Shown: positions 53,840 through 64,000 of the stretch, piece after piece
Layout: each line of letters begins with the position of its first letter
Position numbering within the stretch: position 1 is the first letter of the stretch
Program-made: the position numbers and the translations under genes
The notes under the pieces: model-generated
Told to the model about the DNA's origin: nothing
Databases searched by the model: none
The model's input: only the letters and a program-made list of their open reading frames with translations
Source of the DNA: Chlorokybus atmophyticus
Lineage: Eukaryota; Streptophyta; Chlorokybophyceae; Chlorokybales; Chlorokybaceae
DNA: 64,000 bases
Direction of reading: 5' to 3'
NCBI GenBank assembly: GCA_009103225.1
Contig: RHPI01000273.1
Span: 37,397 to 101,396 of the forward strand

Positions 53840-55408
53840 TCAGACATACTGCCGACTTGCGGTCTCCATGTCCGCAGTATACTCCGGGTGTGGGCACTTG
53901 TATCCAACCAGTTCACCAACCGGCCCGAGAACTTTGCCAATCAGGAAAGCAACCGTAGGATGGACATCACCAACGCGTATGCCAGCCCATTCCAACATCT
54001 GAGCGGCCTGCTCAGACCACCACAATTACTACAACCAACATGAGCCGCGAGCGCAGTCTTATTGCCAGCTGTTACCATATACTTTTGTCTCTCACCTCCA
54101 CAATGCCACGACTGGAAGACTTTGGAGCATCGATGTTCGTGCCAGCGATGTTCTCAAAGAATGCTTCACCCACGAGCGCAGGCTCCAGCTTCACGAGCAC
54201 AACAAGATCGTCCTTGCCTCCATTGTAATACCTGTGGATCAGGCTCATGCATCACTTCCAAACACACGGTTGACAAGCACAGGCGTCTGCAATCATGGAT
54301 GCCCAAGACCGTCACTCACAAATGTGGCCAATTGGGAGGGATGGCAACCGTATCCCCCACATGTGCTCGCCCAAGAGTACCATTCAGAATATAATCCATT
54401 GTTCCTGCATGACCCACAGGTTTGATTCAGCTGCCGTGCAATGAGATTCAGTGTAAGACGCAGTGCAGTACAGGAGTACCTGTCTCAACTGTGAACGTCT
54501 CTGTCTGGTTAAGGTGAAGATGATATGGTGTTGATCCTGGCTTGTCCGCAAAGAATCCCGGAGCATTCGGCTTTGTTGTCAACTGTTACACAGTTGACAA
54601 TTTACCAAGGTTGGTTGCAATATGGAACTGAAAGGGATGGTTAAAGCAGATTGTGAGTGTGTCCACATGCAACCCAAGAACAGCAACAACTGCAGAAAAG
54701 CTTGCAACAATGGCTGGTTGCGATATGTACCGATCATACTGCCAATGATAACACAACAGCACCGCTGCTTTGCTTACTCGCTGTGCAAGGTTGAGGAATG
54801 ACTGGTGCTTACCAAACCAAAGCAGAGAGCAAACAAGTGGCAGGAGAACGACTCGTTGCTGGTTAGCAACCCGAATGCGCATGCACATTGAGGCACTGCA
54901 CTCTGCATAAGCAATAACTCAGCTCACCCGAACTTCGTAGTACTGGCCGTCAGTGTCGCGAGCGCGCGTCACGATCTCAGTGTGACCATCCGGCAGCAAC
55001 TGTCCGAGTACATGGACATCAATGCTTGCTTTTGCAAAACCCCCACAACAGTCTCAAATCGTGTCAGTCGACCAAAAGCTTTGCCTACCTTCTGGCCAGC
55101 AAAGTTGGTGCGGACCAGCCGCTGGTTCGCGTACTTTATCTGGCCGAGCTTGAGTGCAGCCCACAGCACGAGTATCAACACCGCGGCGTTGGCGAGCTGG
55201 CAAAGCTGCGAGGCACAAAATGAATACAATGGTGTGTGGGTCTGTGGTTCTACCTGAGTACTGGTGACAAAACCAACACTCAAAACATGACAGAGCACTG
55301 TGTGCCTGTCTACGGTTGACAGTCGCCATCAAGATAAGTGCTCGGCGTGTTATGTCACGCATGCGCACAGCAATAAACCACCTCACTCACCCGCCCAACC
55401 AGACCCAT
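53840..55408 (-). CDS. Membrane-anchored cupin-domain protein
   Basis: Seven exons read leftwards: 55408-55391, 55205-55089, 54999-54928, 54582-54480, 54404-54320, 54231-54096, 54007-53840. They total 699 bp, 232 residues. After a six-residue first exon comes one hydrophobic helix (LANAAVLILVLWAALKLG), then a cupin barrel. Motif 1 region is PYHLHLNQTETFTVETG with metal-type His/Glu, followed by GDTVAIPPNWPHL (motif 2 His), LVVLVKLEPAL and AFFENIAG. The C-terminal helix pair ends GPVGELVGYKCPHPEY, matching a group of bacterial and algal cupins with LLGYxxxYPxY ends. The function is unassigned; the fold suggests a small enzyme or sensor using a metal. The last exon may instead splice at gtatgt (about 53847) to a short Ser/Leu-rich tail near 53620. 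It diverges from the GET2-like gene by 291 bp. Confidence 0.72.
54576..54600. repeat. 10-bp-arm inverted repeat across a splice acceptor
   Basis: ttgtcaactg at 54576-54585 pairs with cagttgacaa at 54591-54600 around ttaca. On the minus strand the acceptor AG and the first bases of cupin exon 4 (starting at 54582) lie within one arm. Confidence 0.8.
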
Positions 55409-55699
55409 GGCGACCTCGCCGCCGTCGCCACCTCCGCCTTGTGCCTGCCCCAAGCCTCACCACCAAGCATTCAGCAAGCAACAGCTAGCTCGCTGCAAGC
55501 TAGTGCACTGCCTGCTTGCTCGATTGACGCCCATGTGATGCAATTGCTGCTTTGCTCTCTCCCGTTGCCCGCCCGCGACGAAGTGCTGTACCGCACAGCG
55601 CGCAACACAGTGGTTTAGGGTTGTCTGGCCTGAAGTCTGACGGCGGAGGTGCAGGCCGTGGCGGAGGCCGTGGAGGCGGCGGTGGTGGAGCAGCTGGCG
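55409..55699. promoter_or_regulatory. Shared upstream region of the cupin and GET2-like genes
   Basis: 291 bp between divergent start codons, moderately GC-rich near both ends. No clear TATA box or known operator. The reading frame of the GET2-like gene stays open upstream to about 55646, so its 5' UTR or start could lie slightly further left. Confidence 0.4.
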
Positions 55700-57087
55700 A
55701 TGGAGGCTGAATTAGACGAGGCCGCTAGGAGACGGGAAGCGCGGAGGCGGCGCATCTTGGAGCGGGGCAGTGAGCGCCTGGCATTAATTACTGGGTCGCA
55801 GGCCTATGCGCAGAGGCTTGACAATGAAGCTGAAGCAGCAAGCACAGGTATGCTGTGCTTGCTGCTTCAGCTTCATTGTCTCGCAAGCCCGCGTGCTTTT
55901 CCTTTGCAACTGCAACATCACTTGTTTTCCTGTGCGATTGGTCACCTCGGCATGCATGTGGTGCTCGTACGTACCACAGCTGGCATGTTGCGCATAATTT
56001 TGATCTGCATTGCGCCCCTTGTTATTGCCCTGATAAAACGACCAAGCGCACATCAGGATTGTGTGCAACTGCGTATTTAACAACGACACCTACTTTACAC
56101 AGTTGGGCCCTCGTCTACGCTCTCATAATCCTTCAGCTCCCACTACATGCTTGTTCTGCGTTGCAGCTTTCTTGCTGCCTTAGGATACTGTTCCATACGT
56201 GTATGCCATCGTGGTAGCAACATGCATGCTTACGTGCATGTTTGCGTGCGTATGATTGTTCGCTCGTCATGGTGTCTATGTGCGCGTGCGCACTGAGTCG
56301 AGTGTCATGCGAGCACGTACGGCTTGCATGCATATGTGCGTGGGTGTGCATGTGTACCAAGTTTGTGTGTTATGCAGGCGCCAGCGTGCTCGAAGTCCCA
56401 GTGACAAGTGCCATTGTAGAAGTGGAGCGCGTGCACTCAGCCAAGCATGATGAAGCTCTTGCAACTATTGAACAGGCAGATGCTCCCGCAGCACCCGATA
56501 CAACTGCTGAGGAGTCCACTTCACCTTCAGAAGCTGAGCTCCCTCCTGAGTCATCATTAAGCGCAAGCAAAGGTGCAATAACCATTGATTGGCAGCGCCT
56601 TGAGAACGCCGTAGACTTCACCGACAGCTCGAGGCTGAAGCTAACCATGGCAGTGTCTCTGTTGACAGTGCTGAGTTTCTGCTACAAAGGGTGCATAAAT
56701 GACACACGACACTTGTCGTTGCCGTCGCCGTTGGCGACACTGCTGCTGACCCAAATAACTATCATAGCCGCTGCGTGCATGTCACACGCAAGGGGAGAAC
56801 AGGTGTCTGAGAGGGTGCACGAAGACAGCGAGCAAATGCTGCACCAACTTCTCGCTCGGATGCATGTGCCAGGTGCGCAAGGCCGAGGTCAACCCTCGTT
56901 GGCTGGGTTAGTTAGGAGTGTAGAGTCTGGTCTGAGCTTTGTGTTGGTGGCGCTGAAGCTTGCAAAGGGCTTAGCGCGAGACATTGCTGCGTATATCGTA
57001 ATTCTAGTGTTGGGTGTGACGGCGGTTTCGAGCTGGCTGCAGCCGTGCTACTTGGAGGCAACACCATATGATGTTGTGGAGGTATGA
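55700..57087 (+). CDS. GET2/CAMLG-like receptor for tail-anchored protein insertion
   Basis: Two exons, 55700-55847 and 56378-57087, total 858 bp, 285 residues. The N-terminal cytosolic part has the basic motif EARRRRILERGSERLALITG, the Get3-binding signature shared by fungal Get2, animal CAML and plant GET2. An acidic/Ser-rich linker follows, then three hydrophobic helices near the C-terminus (LTMAVSLLTVLSFCY, PLATLLLTQITIIAAAC, AAYIVILVLGVTAVSSW), the expected three-pass layout. With a GET1/WRB partner it would receive tail-anchored proteins from the GET3 ATPase at the ER membrane. The start was set at the first ATG before the motif; upstream sequence is open but has no ATG in this frame. 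The donor follows a 28-bp segment repeated in inverse orientation just inside the intron. Confidence 0.75.
55820..55880. repeat. 28-bp-arm perfect hairpin straddling an exon/intron border
   Basis: 55820-55847 is the exact reverse complement of 55853-55880; the loop is gtatg, the first five intron bases. The left arm is the last 28 bases of exon 1 of the GET2-like gene, so the donor site sits in the loop. Confidence 0.92.
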
Positions 57088-57563
57088 TGTCTGCATCAGC
57101 GGTCGGGTGGTGTATGTGTGGCACCCATGCTGGCCACATGACTTCAGTGGGCCGTGCTGTTGGTTGGTAATAGGAAGTACTTTGGCAGCAACATTAGGCT
57201 AGCGGCACAGCTATTATTGCACTTTATGGTATCTATATACCTTCGGCTTATGTGTGCAGCACGTGCTGTGCTTAGACGTGTGCTATGAACACGCGGACTG
57301 TCACATGAGCTGCCTGTCTGCCCGAGCTCTGACAATACTTGTTTACCACGACCTTTTCCGTTATGCGCGGTACTCTGTACCTGAATCAATGAATGGGTTA
57401 ATTAATGAATGAATGTTGTCTATCGGTCTCAATAAATTACGCGAGCTACCTACAATAGCTTGTATACATACCTATTGCAACGGACACTGTGCATGGACAG
57501 GCCAGCTGATACCTGAGTAACTGATGGACGCAGCAAAAGCCTATGCCTATGCCTTTGTGGGGG
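57088..57563. other. Convergent intergenic spacer
   Basis: AT-richer spacer between the 3' ends of the GET2-like gene and the following minus-strand gene, with an aattaatgaatgaatg motif near 57400. No exon seen. Confidence 0.5.
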
Positions 57564-59600
57564 TCATCTAGCTGCATGTACATGCGCGTCATCATGGGCT
57601 GCCAAAATGATTGGTGAAGTTGCTCCAACTTGGTGTGGTTGGGACTGTTGGACTTGTGGTTGTTCTGCTTGACGGCGGTCCACGGGGCTGCGGGCATATG
57701 CGATGGCCGTTGTGCCATTGGGCTGCCTGACAGCCACCACCGACGGGACCGTGCCAACATGTGAGTTGCTGTTCATGCCATCGTCATCATCCACGACAAC
57801 CAGCACGCTCGGGAGTCGCCTTTCCACTGGTGGCGCGTGCGAATACCGTTGCTCCGTATCCAAGATGGTTATCGCCCTCGCCTGTGGTAAGATATGTCAG
57901 TCGTTGTCGTTGTCGTTGTTGTTGTTGGTGGTGGTGGTGTTGTTGTTGTCGTTGGTGTTGGTGTTGTGTTACCTGAACGCGGTTGGCGACATGGCGGACA
58001 ATGAGAGCAACAGTGATGAGGCACAAACAAGCTGCTACAATCCATAAGCTTAATCCGAGCCACAGCAGGTAGCTGCCATGGCTACTCCCCCTGTTTCATC
58101 GACTCAGTCAGCGCCTCACTCACACAGCACCACAACGTAAATACACCTTGTAGAGCGTGAACTCACTTGTAAAAAGCGACGGTGTTGCCCTCCCCTTGAT
58201 ACGTGGCCGCAGCGGCCCACAACGCAGCGGTCAATTGTGACGCACGCATATCGGATGGCGACGCCACGGTACTCAACAATGCGGCTGCAAACGAGCACAA
58301 CGGTTGTTTAGTTGTAATTGGACACGTGTGCACTTGTACAAACGCATGCACCCTCATGCAGGCACTCACTCACGTACACGCACGTAAGCAATCACATGCG
58401 CACATGCATTAGAATCTTGCACACACGCACGCATACACCAACAGCCAGCATGTGTCAAGCACCATACCTGCAATGCCCTGCAGCGCCTGGGTCGCATTGC
58501 CCTGCTTAGCCAAGTCGTCCAGCTGGCGGTCCCCCTCGCTTAGGTCCTCACTTGCATCAGCTAGGGCATCCCTTTCTTGTTGGGTTGCGGCAAACTGCAA
58601 TGAGACTGCCAGCTGTCGTGCAGCGGCCTCGAGGAGTTTCTCGCTTGCACCTTGTCTGCGAGGCATGCCGGCGCAGTCTCCCGGGCAGATCGCATCCGCG
58701 AGAGCAAATAGTTGGTAAAGGCTTGCTGGATGCAGACTTGTAGTGGCCAACCCTGCAGCAGCCTCTTCGCAGGAAGCCACAGCCTGAACCGAGCTTGATA
58801 TCGTCCACAGCCTCGCGTGGAGGGTGATAGCGGCGTCTAAGCCCGTCCCCGCAGCCGCCCTCATGATATCGATCTGAGCTTCCAGCCCCAGAGTTGATAT
58901 CTCCCTCACGTAACGAGCATCTGTGTCGTTCCCTTCCACGGATTTGAGCGCAGACAACAGCGATATCTGCGCTAAGAGCGATGCTCCCGCCGCTGCATTC
59001 GCTGCAACTTCATCACTCACGCCAACCTGAAGTAATGACCATGAGCATGCTTGGTGTTGAACAGTTCATGTGTGGTGTCATCAGAGTGTGGGATTATGAA
59101 AGCAACACGCTTGCCGTTGCGAGGGCTGTGCGCCGGAGGGATGCGAGTGCGAGGGTGGAAGCGTACGCGCATGTTGGTGTTTGTGAGGGTGAGGGCGACG
59201 ATGAGGGCACCTCCAGCAAGCGCCTGCAAACAACGCTCAGACGTTGGTATTTATGACGTCGATGAGAAATTATGATAATACACGAGGCGGTATGATGCGG
59301 AGGAGGAGCATGATGTTGTTAGTATGAACGTGAAGCATGAGGTATCCACTTACTCTGCCTATCACTTACTGACCTGCGCATTTGTTCATGATTGTGATGA
59401 TGTTGTACGCTAGCGCCCTCCCCGCTGTCATGAGCGTCGCCTACAGGCAGCGCGACCAGGCCGTTTCGCCGCCGCACAGGCCGCCGCAGCAGCAGGCCGC
59501 CGCCCGCCCCATGCTGCTGCACCGCCGCCGCTGGCACTACGGCGGCAGCGGTGGCGGCGAGCAGCACCACCGCCAGTAGCAGTGCTGCTCTGCTGGACAT
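57564..59600 (-). CDS. Unrecognised secreted/single-pass membrane protein
   Basis: Six exons read leftwards: 59600-59374, 59223-59109, 59026-58468, 58284-58167, 58072-57973, 57881-57564. They total 1437 bp, 478 residues, with all phases consistent. The start MSSRAALLLAVVLLAATAAA is a clear signal peptide. The long exon 3 is Ala/Leu/Glu-rich and helical (AGASLLAQISLLSAL...TLGLEAQIDIMRAAAG), with three Cys (SCEEAAAG, CPGDCAG). Exon 5 encodes one transmembrane helix (WIVAACLCLITVALIV), and exon 6 a roughly 105-residue tail rich in Asp, Gln, His and Pro. This gives type I topology: a large helical ectodomain, one pass and a disordered cytoplasmic tail. No domain family is recognised. It resembles neither enzymes nor known receptors. 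The exon 1-2 join is the least secure. Confidence 0.6.
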
Positions 59601-60241
59601 CGTGCTTCTACGCGGGTGTCATTGGCGATGTCGTTGTGGGTCTAGACGTCCTTGTCGGTGTGAGTGTTGGCGTCGGTTGTGTCGGCGTAACCGCAAATAG
59701 ACTGCCAAGCACTGCGCCGATCACGTGACGTCGGTGCTGTGCTGCTGGTAACTACAGGTTACACTGGATTAACCGGACGCCCCGCGCAGCGGGGCGTCCG
59801 TCCACCGGACGATCATTGTCCGGTAAGGCCGCAAAACCATACGGTAAGATAGACTGCGTTACGGCATACTGACGCCGGTTATGAAAGATCACGTAACTTG
59901 CCGCAGTTGTCGAATAGGATGCCGCCGACATGTGTAGTGAATATCTTTACTGGGAGGACGCGCGCGGAGAGGACGGTGGGAGGACACGCCTCCTAGGCAC
60001 TTTGTCCTCCGGGAAGATAAGTCGCAAGATAAGTCGCGGCCAGCCCCGGGCGTTTTGCCTGGGGCCCGCTTATCTTGGGCGCGGACCCGCTTATCTTGGC
60101 CCGGCCTGCCGCGACCTCGGAAACTTTTTTAAGGTCGCGGTTCATTAACCGCGACACGGTCAGACCGTGTATCGTATCCGGTATACCCCTCGAGCACGCC
60201 CGTCACCTGATGACGCCTTGGGTGAGGTGATGCAGCGCTAG
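59601..60241. other. Non-coding region with GC-rich inverted repeats
   Basis: Holds an 11-bp-arm GC hairpin (59775-59799, loop gca), then at 60010-60125 a run of GATAAG/CTTATC motifs arranged around ccccgggcgttttgcctgggg as an imperfect dyad, with gtcgcggcc / ggcctgccgcgac at the edges. This could be a transposon end or a structured UTR; no gene seen. Confidence 0.4.
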
Positions 60242-60663
60242 ATGGCGCGCGCCTTGTTTGCATTGGACCACACATGGATGGCGAGATTCTTTGAGCCTCT
60301 TAAGTATGCTGTGGCAACAAAGTCTGGAGCTGAGATCGTGGCACACGGTGTACAGCCGTCATACCGAGGTGGTGGCCATTGCTTCTACGACATGTACCGG
60401 ACATGGTGACCCATTATCTGGCTTTTTCTATGCGTTAATGCAAACCCGGGCTGTGTCTCTTGCTATTGTGCACCACCCATCGGGCATGACTCCCACCTTC
60501 GCGGGCGATCTGATCCTTTTAGAGCCATCTGCTGCTATCGTCGCGGCACGCGATGCTTCTGAGTTGAGAGTTGTGGGACTGCAGACTGCCCTTCTCAAGT
60601 GTGTGACGTATGTTGGCAGCTCTTCGGGGGCGTTGGGGGCTTTGCAGCTACCGCCTCGGATGC
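60242..60663 (+). pseudogene. Reverse-transcriptase fragment of a non-LTR-type retroelement
   Basis: Two overlapping frames give the order expected of a retroelement reverse transcriptase: a KYAVATKSGAEIVAHGVQ block (60300-60350), then GDPLSGFFYAL, then TFAGDLILLEP in place of the catalytic YADD/FADD box, then GLQTALLKC matching the GLxLNxxKC motif that follows it. The first Asp of the catalytic pair is Gly here, and the pieces are out of frame near 60400, so the copy is dead. No poly-A tail or target-site duplication could be recognised. Confidence 0.5.
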
Positions 60664-62187
60664 GACGGGTAGTCATTGTCATCGTCACACGCAGCGCGCG
60701 GCCGTGACGCTGACGCTGGCGCTGACGCAAACTTTAAGCCACATGGCAAGCAGCTACGTGGCTTAAGCAGGCCACGGCGGCGACGGCGGCAGGTGGCGGC
60801 GGTGGGAGTTGCGGGCAACGGTGGCAGCAGGATGTTTGTGGAAGTGGCGATCGGCCAAGGGCGGAGGTGGTGGGTAGTGTGAGTGGTTAGCCCGCCATTG
60901 GCAACATCCGCGACAACAGGGCACTGGCGGCAGTGACGGGGGCAGGCGCCTGCTAGAGGGCACGAGGTATGTTGCCAGGTTGTTTTAGCAGAAGCAGTTA
61001 AGGATTCATGCAAGCGCATGCAAGGTGGTGTCTTAGCAACCTTGCTTAGTAGCAGAGAGGACTAGGCGTAACAAGAGCCAGTACCCCTTGCCTATATAAA
61101 GCCTTTGATTGCTCACTTATGTATTGACTTACTGACTGGCACATTGTGTGCATGCCATAGAGACTGAAGTTGAATCTTATGCGTGCCAGTGTATGCAAAC
61201 GCACATTCAGCAGCCAAGCCATCACATAACTGCAAGTGCATACGAGACTTGCTTTCAATTATGTGCAGTGTTTAAGTCTAGCTTTATCATAAGCATTTGA
61301 TTGCTCACTTACTGCAAGTGCATATGAAGCTTGCTTCCACTTATGTGCAGTGCAGTGTTTGAGTCTAGCTTTGTCATTAAGCCTTTGATTGCTCACTTAT
61401 ATACTGGCTTTAACATTGTCTGCATGCGATAGAGATCAATTTGAAACTAACGCACTAATGCAAGTGCATGCACACAACAACCTAGCTTTAACATGCGCAT
61501 TGAGCGGTCAAGCCAGCACATAGTTGCATGCAGCATACGAAGCTTGCTTCCAGATATGCACATTGTGACGCACACATGCGCCACGCATATGTGCATTATT
61601 GGCTGAACTGAATATATAGGCAGAGCTGCTTCAAGACACCTTGTATCAGACATACAATTGCAGTCTTTATCGCCCCTCCACCCACCACCCCAGCCCCACA
61701 GGCCATACAGGCAGAGCTTGCTTCCAAACAAAATATATACAGTTGCAATCTTTATCCCCCTCTCCCCTCCACCCCAGCCCCACACGCCACCTACGCGCAG
61801 TGCCTGCAGTAGCGTACCAATTGTACCCACACATAGTCGTAGCTTGCTTGCAGATACACTGTGATGCACGCATGCAATGTGCTAGTCATGCAGCGTTCAA
61901 TGTCGCTTATGTGTCTTCAGGCACAAACGTACACACGCATGCATGAACAGGCAGGCAAGCATGGGCGCATTGTAACGGGGGTGCGAGTCATCGAACATGG
62001 AGGTTGATGGATAGATCGAGGATTGGGACTCTGATGCCGATGATGGTGCATTGCATCAACAAAGTCATGGTCAACAGCAGCCAGCAACACTCAGGTGCAT
62101 AATGCATGGTCAGTGCTCGCGTGTTGTTCATTGCACCCTTCAAGTTGTATTTGATAGGTTTTACCAAGTGACATGTGAACGTCAGCA
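60664..62187. other. Non-coding, diverged repeats
   Basis: A GC-rich segment (60660-60960) open on both strands, then AT-richer sequence with repeated phrases. gcctttgattgctcactta occurs at 61101, 61381 and, with one change, 61293. A gcttgcttyca...tatgtgcagtg block occurs near 61250, 61330 and 61545. A 47-bp imperfect direct repeat, starting tgcagtctttatc / tgcaatctttatc, is present at about 61660 and 61745. This is consistent with decayed satellite or element sequence. Confidence 0.5.
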
Positions 62188-64000
62188 ATGGGGCGCTGCA
62201 GAGCAAACAAATGCCGCTGTGGCAGCTGGGAATCAAGCATGGAGAGCTACGAGATTAAGCCAGGACCAGACATGCGCTCACATCAACGTGAGTTGTTGCT
62301 TGCAGAGGCTATCCCATCACTCCATTCATTGGTAACGTTTAGAAACTGGCATGCATGCAGAGCGCCAGCAGAGTTTTACAGCATGGTGTCAAGGAATCGA
62401 AGGAACACGATGCGACCCGATTCCACACGCTCTTACAATAAACATCACAAGAAGTTTGAGTGGTTCCTCAACCATGATCCCGCTACAAGCTTGCCACGTG
62501 CTGCTCCAATTGATGACAGCCTAACAGGGGAAGAGGGGGCTAAGTTGGCCATGCGTTTCATGCAATGGGTAACATCCAACATGCCTGGTTATGACTATCC
62601 TCTCAAGGCCAAAGTGCTGATACGTATTTGATGGTATATCTTGGCAACTGACATGTTGCTCATGTTACTCATGTGCACGAATTGTCATTGTCTGTGCGGA
62701 AACTATGTATTGTAGAGTCTTGCCACTCAATGTTGCAGAGTTATTACGCTCATCAACAAGTTGGAGCCTGTGCAAACCTATCATTCACATCAGACCTTTG
62801 GGAGCGTGCTCAACTTGTCCAGCACGTCGGGTATCGGATGGTGTATCAAACCGCAAAAGATTCGGTTGCACAAAAAGGGCAACCGCCAAATCTTTCTAAT
62901 GATCCGCAATATGGCATTGTAAACGCGACTTTCATCATTCAACAATGGCTTAGCCTAGCCACTAGCATGTTGGCAGACCCGCCCTTGCCTGCGTCGCGAG
63001 ATCACTTCATGTCAACATGGCTTACGAGTTGCATTGGGCGCTCAACGGAAGGGAGAGCAGTCTACTTGCTGGACTTGTGTCCTCCACAAGTCGTATATAC
63101 TTGTCTATGCGGTGCTGAGTGGAGGGAAGACACTTAAAAATGGTCAAGTCAGTTTCGCGGGTTACATCCGCTCTAGAAATCCTGTCGAGTGTCCACAAGG
63201 CTCCTTGGGACGCCTACTCTCACATCGATTTGCTATTAATGGTGAACGGTTTCCCGATCCTCGTGTGAAAGATGAATGGAATAAGACCGCATTATGGTTT
63301 GGAGCTCAAGTAAGATGCATCGCATCGTGCAATGCTGCTCCACTCAGCAGCATGGCACATACAACACTTAGCGGTTGTTTCTCTTGTCAACAGCCGGACT
63401 AAACTATCTCTTACGAGCAGCGCTACAAATCCATCAAGACCAGATGTAAGGCCTTGGGCATTGACATTACTAAAGTCACACATGCCTTCCGTGTAGCCGG
63501 AGCGCAATTCATGGACAACAGAGGCATCAATGAGAAGGTAAGCAGGTATCGGTTAGAATTTGAATACTGCACGCAAGTAATGTGCGCGCCGACACTGTGT
63601 TGTTACAGGAAATTGCACTAATGGGCAGATGGTGCTTTAATGCTATGCATAAAAGCTACATGAAGTTTTTTGGCCCGGAAGGGTTGTTGGGTGCAGCCGG
63701 CTGGCCAGGCGCCGCCCAAAAAGACTTTGGACTCTTTTGAGGTGCGCGCTTCATGGTGGACGTTCCCATTGAGCTTATACATGTCGTGTTCCCTTTCCTG
63801 CCAGTTCTTCAGCAAACTGTAAATGACATGGGTCCCAACGCCAAGACTTCGATGTTGAGTGTAACTGAACTGTTAGCATACCTAGGCAAAGTTGTGGTTC
63901 AAGATGCGGTGTCTGGGCTGGCAGCAGAGTATCCATCGCACCCTGTGCATACTCTGCTACTGTCATCTGCTACGTTCAGGTGTGTTACCCCCCTCCCCCC
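62188..64000 (+). pseudogene. Crypton-type tyrosine recombinase (Ndc10/GCR1_C-like), frame-broken and running to the window edge
   Basis: An N-terminal helical block (62250-62610, SYNKHHKKFEWFL) is followed by catalytic-domain pieces: GRSTEGRAVYLLDL (about 63030-63090), then after a frameshift VLSGGKTLKNG, YIRSRNPVECPQGSLG and FAINGERFPDP. Across a gt-ag gap (63310-63393) come ISYEQRYKSIK, THAFRVAGAQFMDNRG (the H-x-x-R box) and, after an intron at 63538-63608, ALMGRWCFNAMHKSYMKFF with the candidate nucleophile Tyr. The order R, H-x-x-R, W, Y and the VECPQGSLG/FPDP blocks match fungal and algal Cryptons. A DVPIELIHVVFPFL segment equals the region after the Tyr in that group. TAA at 63400-63402, TGA at 63738-63740 and the frameshift near 63095 make it inactive. 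Cryptons move through a circular DNA intermediate. Confidence 0.7.

Noticed and set aside
54570-54650. Extra cupin exon encoding FHIATNLGKLST upstream of exon 4
   Set aside because: In frame but followed by a TAA, and the gap to exon 4 would be an intron of only about 9-23 bp.

Overview
This window is nuclear DNA from a photosynthetic eukaryote with motile cilia, most likely a flagellate green alga. Genes are split by many short GT-AG introns, and the introns are full of (CA), (TC), (ACGC) and GTT-type microsatellites. A copper P-type ATPase with a glycine-rich, plastid-type N-terminus and a plant-type LCAT acyltransferase point to the green lineage. A polycystin channel and a CCDC113/CFAP263 homologue point to motile cilia. 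I could not name a species. Exon joins were derived by hand from splice consensus, reading phase and family conservation. In every gene called with good confidence from its ATG, the summed exon lengths are a multiple of three.

Layout. 1-12.4 kb is gene-poor. It holds a tandem repeat near 0.5-0.8 kb; a decayed mobile-element-like block (3.9-8.4 kb) with a PIN-like/CXC-domain protein, a Cys/His-rich ORF and a phage-type cytosine-5 DNA methyltransferase; a perfect 106-bp hairpin at 9.0 kb; and assembly joins marked by single N bases. 12.4-15.8 kb carries a GT61-like glycosyltransferase (+). 16.7-20.9 kb carries a plastid-type Cu+-ATPase (-), head-to-head with an LCAT-like phospholipid acyltransferase (+, 21.7-23.9 kb). 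23.9-28.4 kb shows no recognisable gene. 29.7-31.6 kb encodes a peroxisomal enoyl-CoA isomerase ending in SKL.

31.8-39.9 kb holds two ciliary genes back to back: CCDC113/CFAP263 (-) and a PKD2-type polycystin (+), whose start codons are about 270 bp apart. 40.2-44.7 kb has a single-domain rhodanese (-) diverging from an intron-bearing LarA/DUF2088 protein (+), a mostly prokaryotic family. 46.7-49.6 kb is a MEF2-like MADS-box factor (-). 53.8-57.1 kb has a membrane-anchored cupin (-) head-to-head with a GET2/CAMLG-like receptor (+). 57.6-59.6 kb is an unrecognised single-pass membrane protein (-). The right end (60-64 kb) has a decayed reverse-transcriptase fragment, diverged repeats and a broken Crypton-type tyrosine recombinase.

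Most host genes sit in divergent or convergent pairs with compact intergenic gaps, while mobile-element debris is concentrated at the two ends. There is no operon logic; functional pairing is plausible only for the two ciliary genes. The best candidates for something undescribed are the block joining a phage-type C5-methyltransferase to a PIN-like/CXC protein, the eukaryotic LarA-like gene, the four-exon insertion in the polycystin extracellular domain, and inverted repeats that straddle splice sites.
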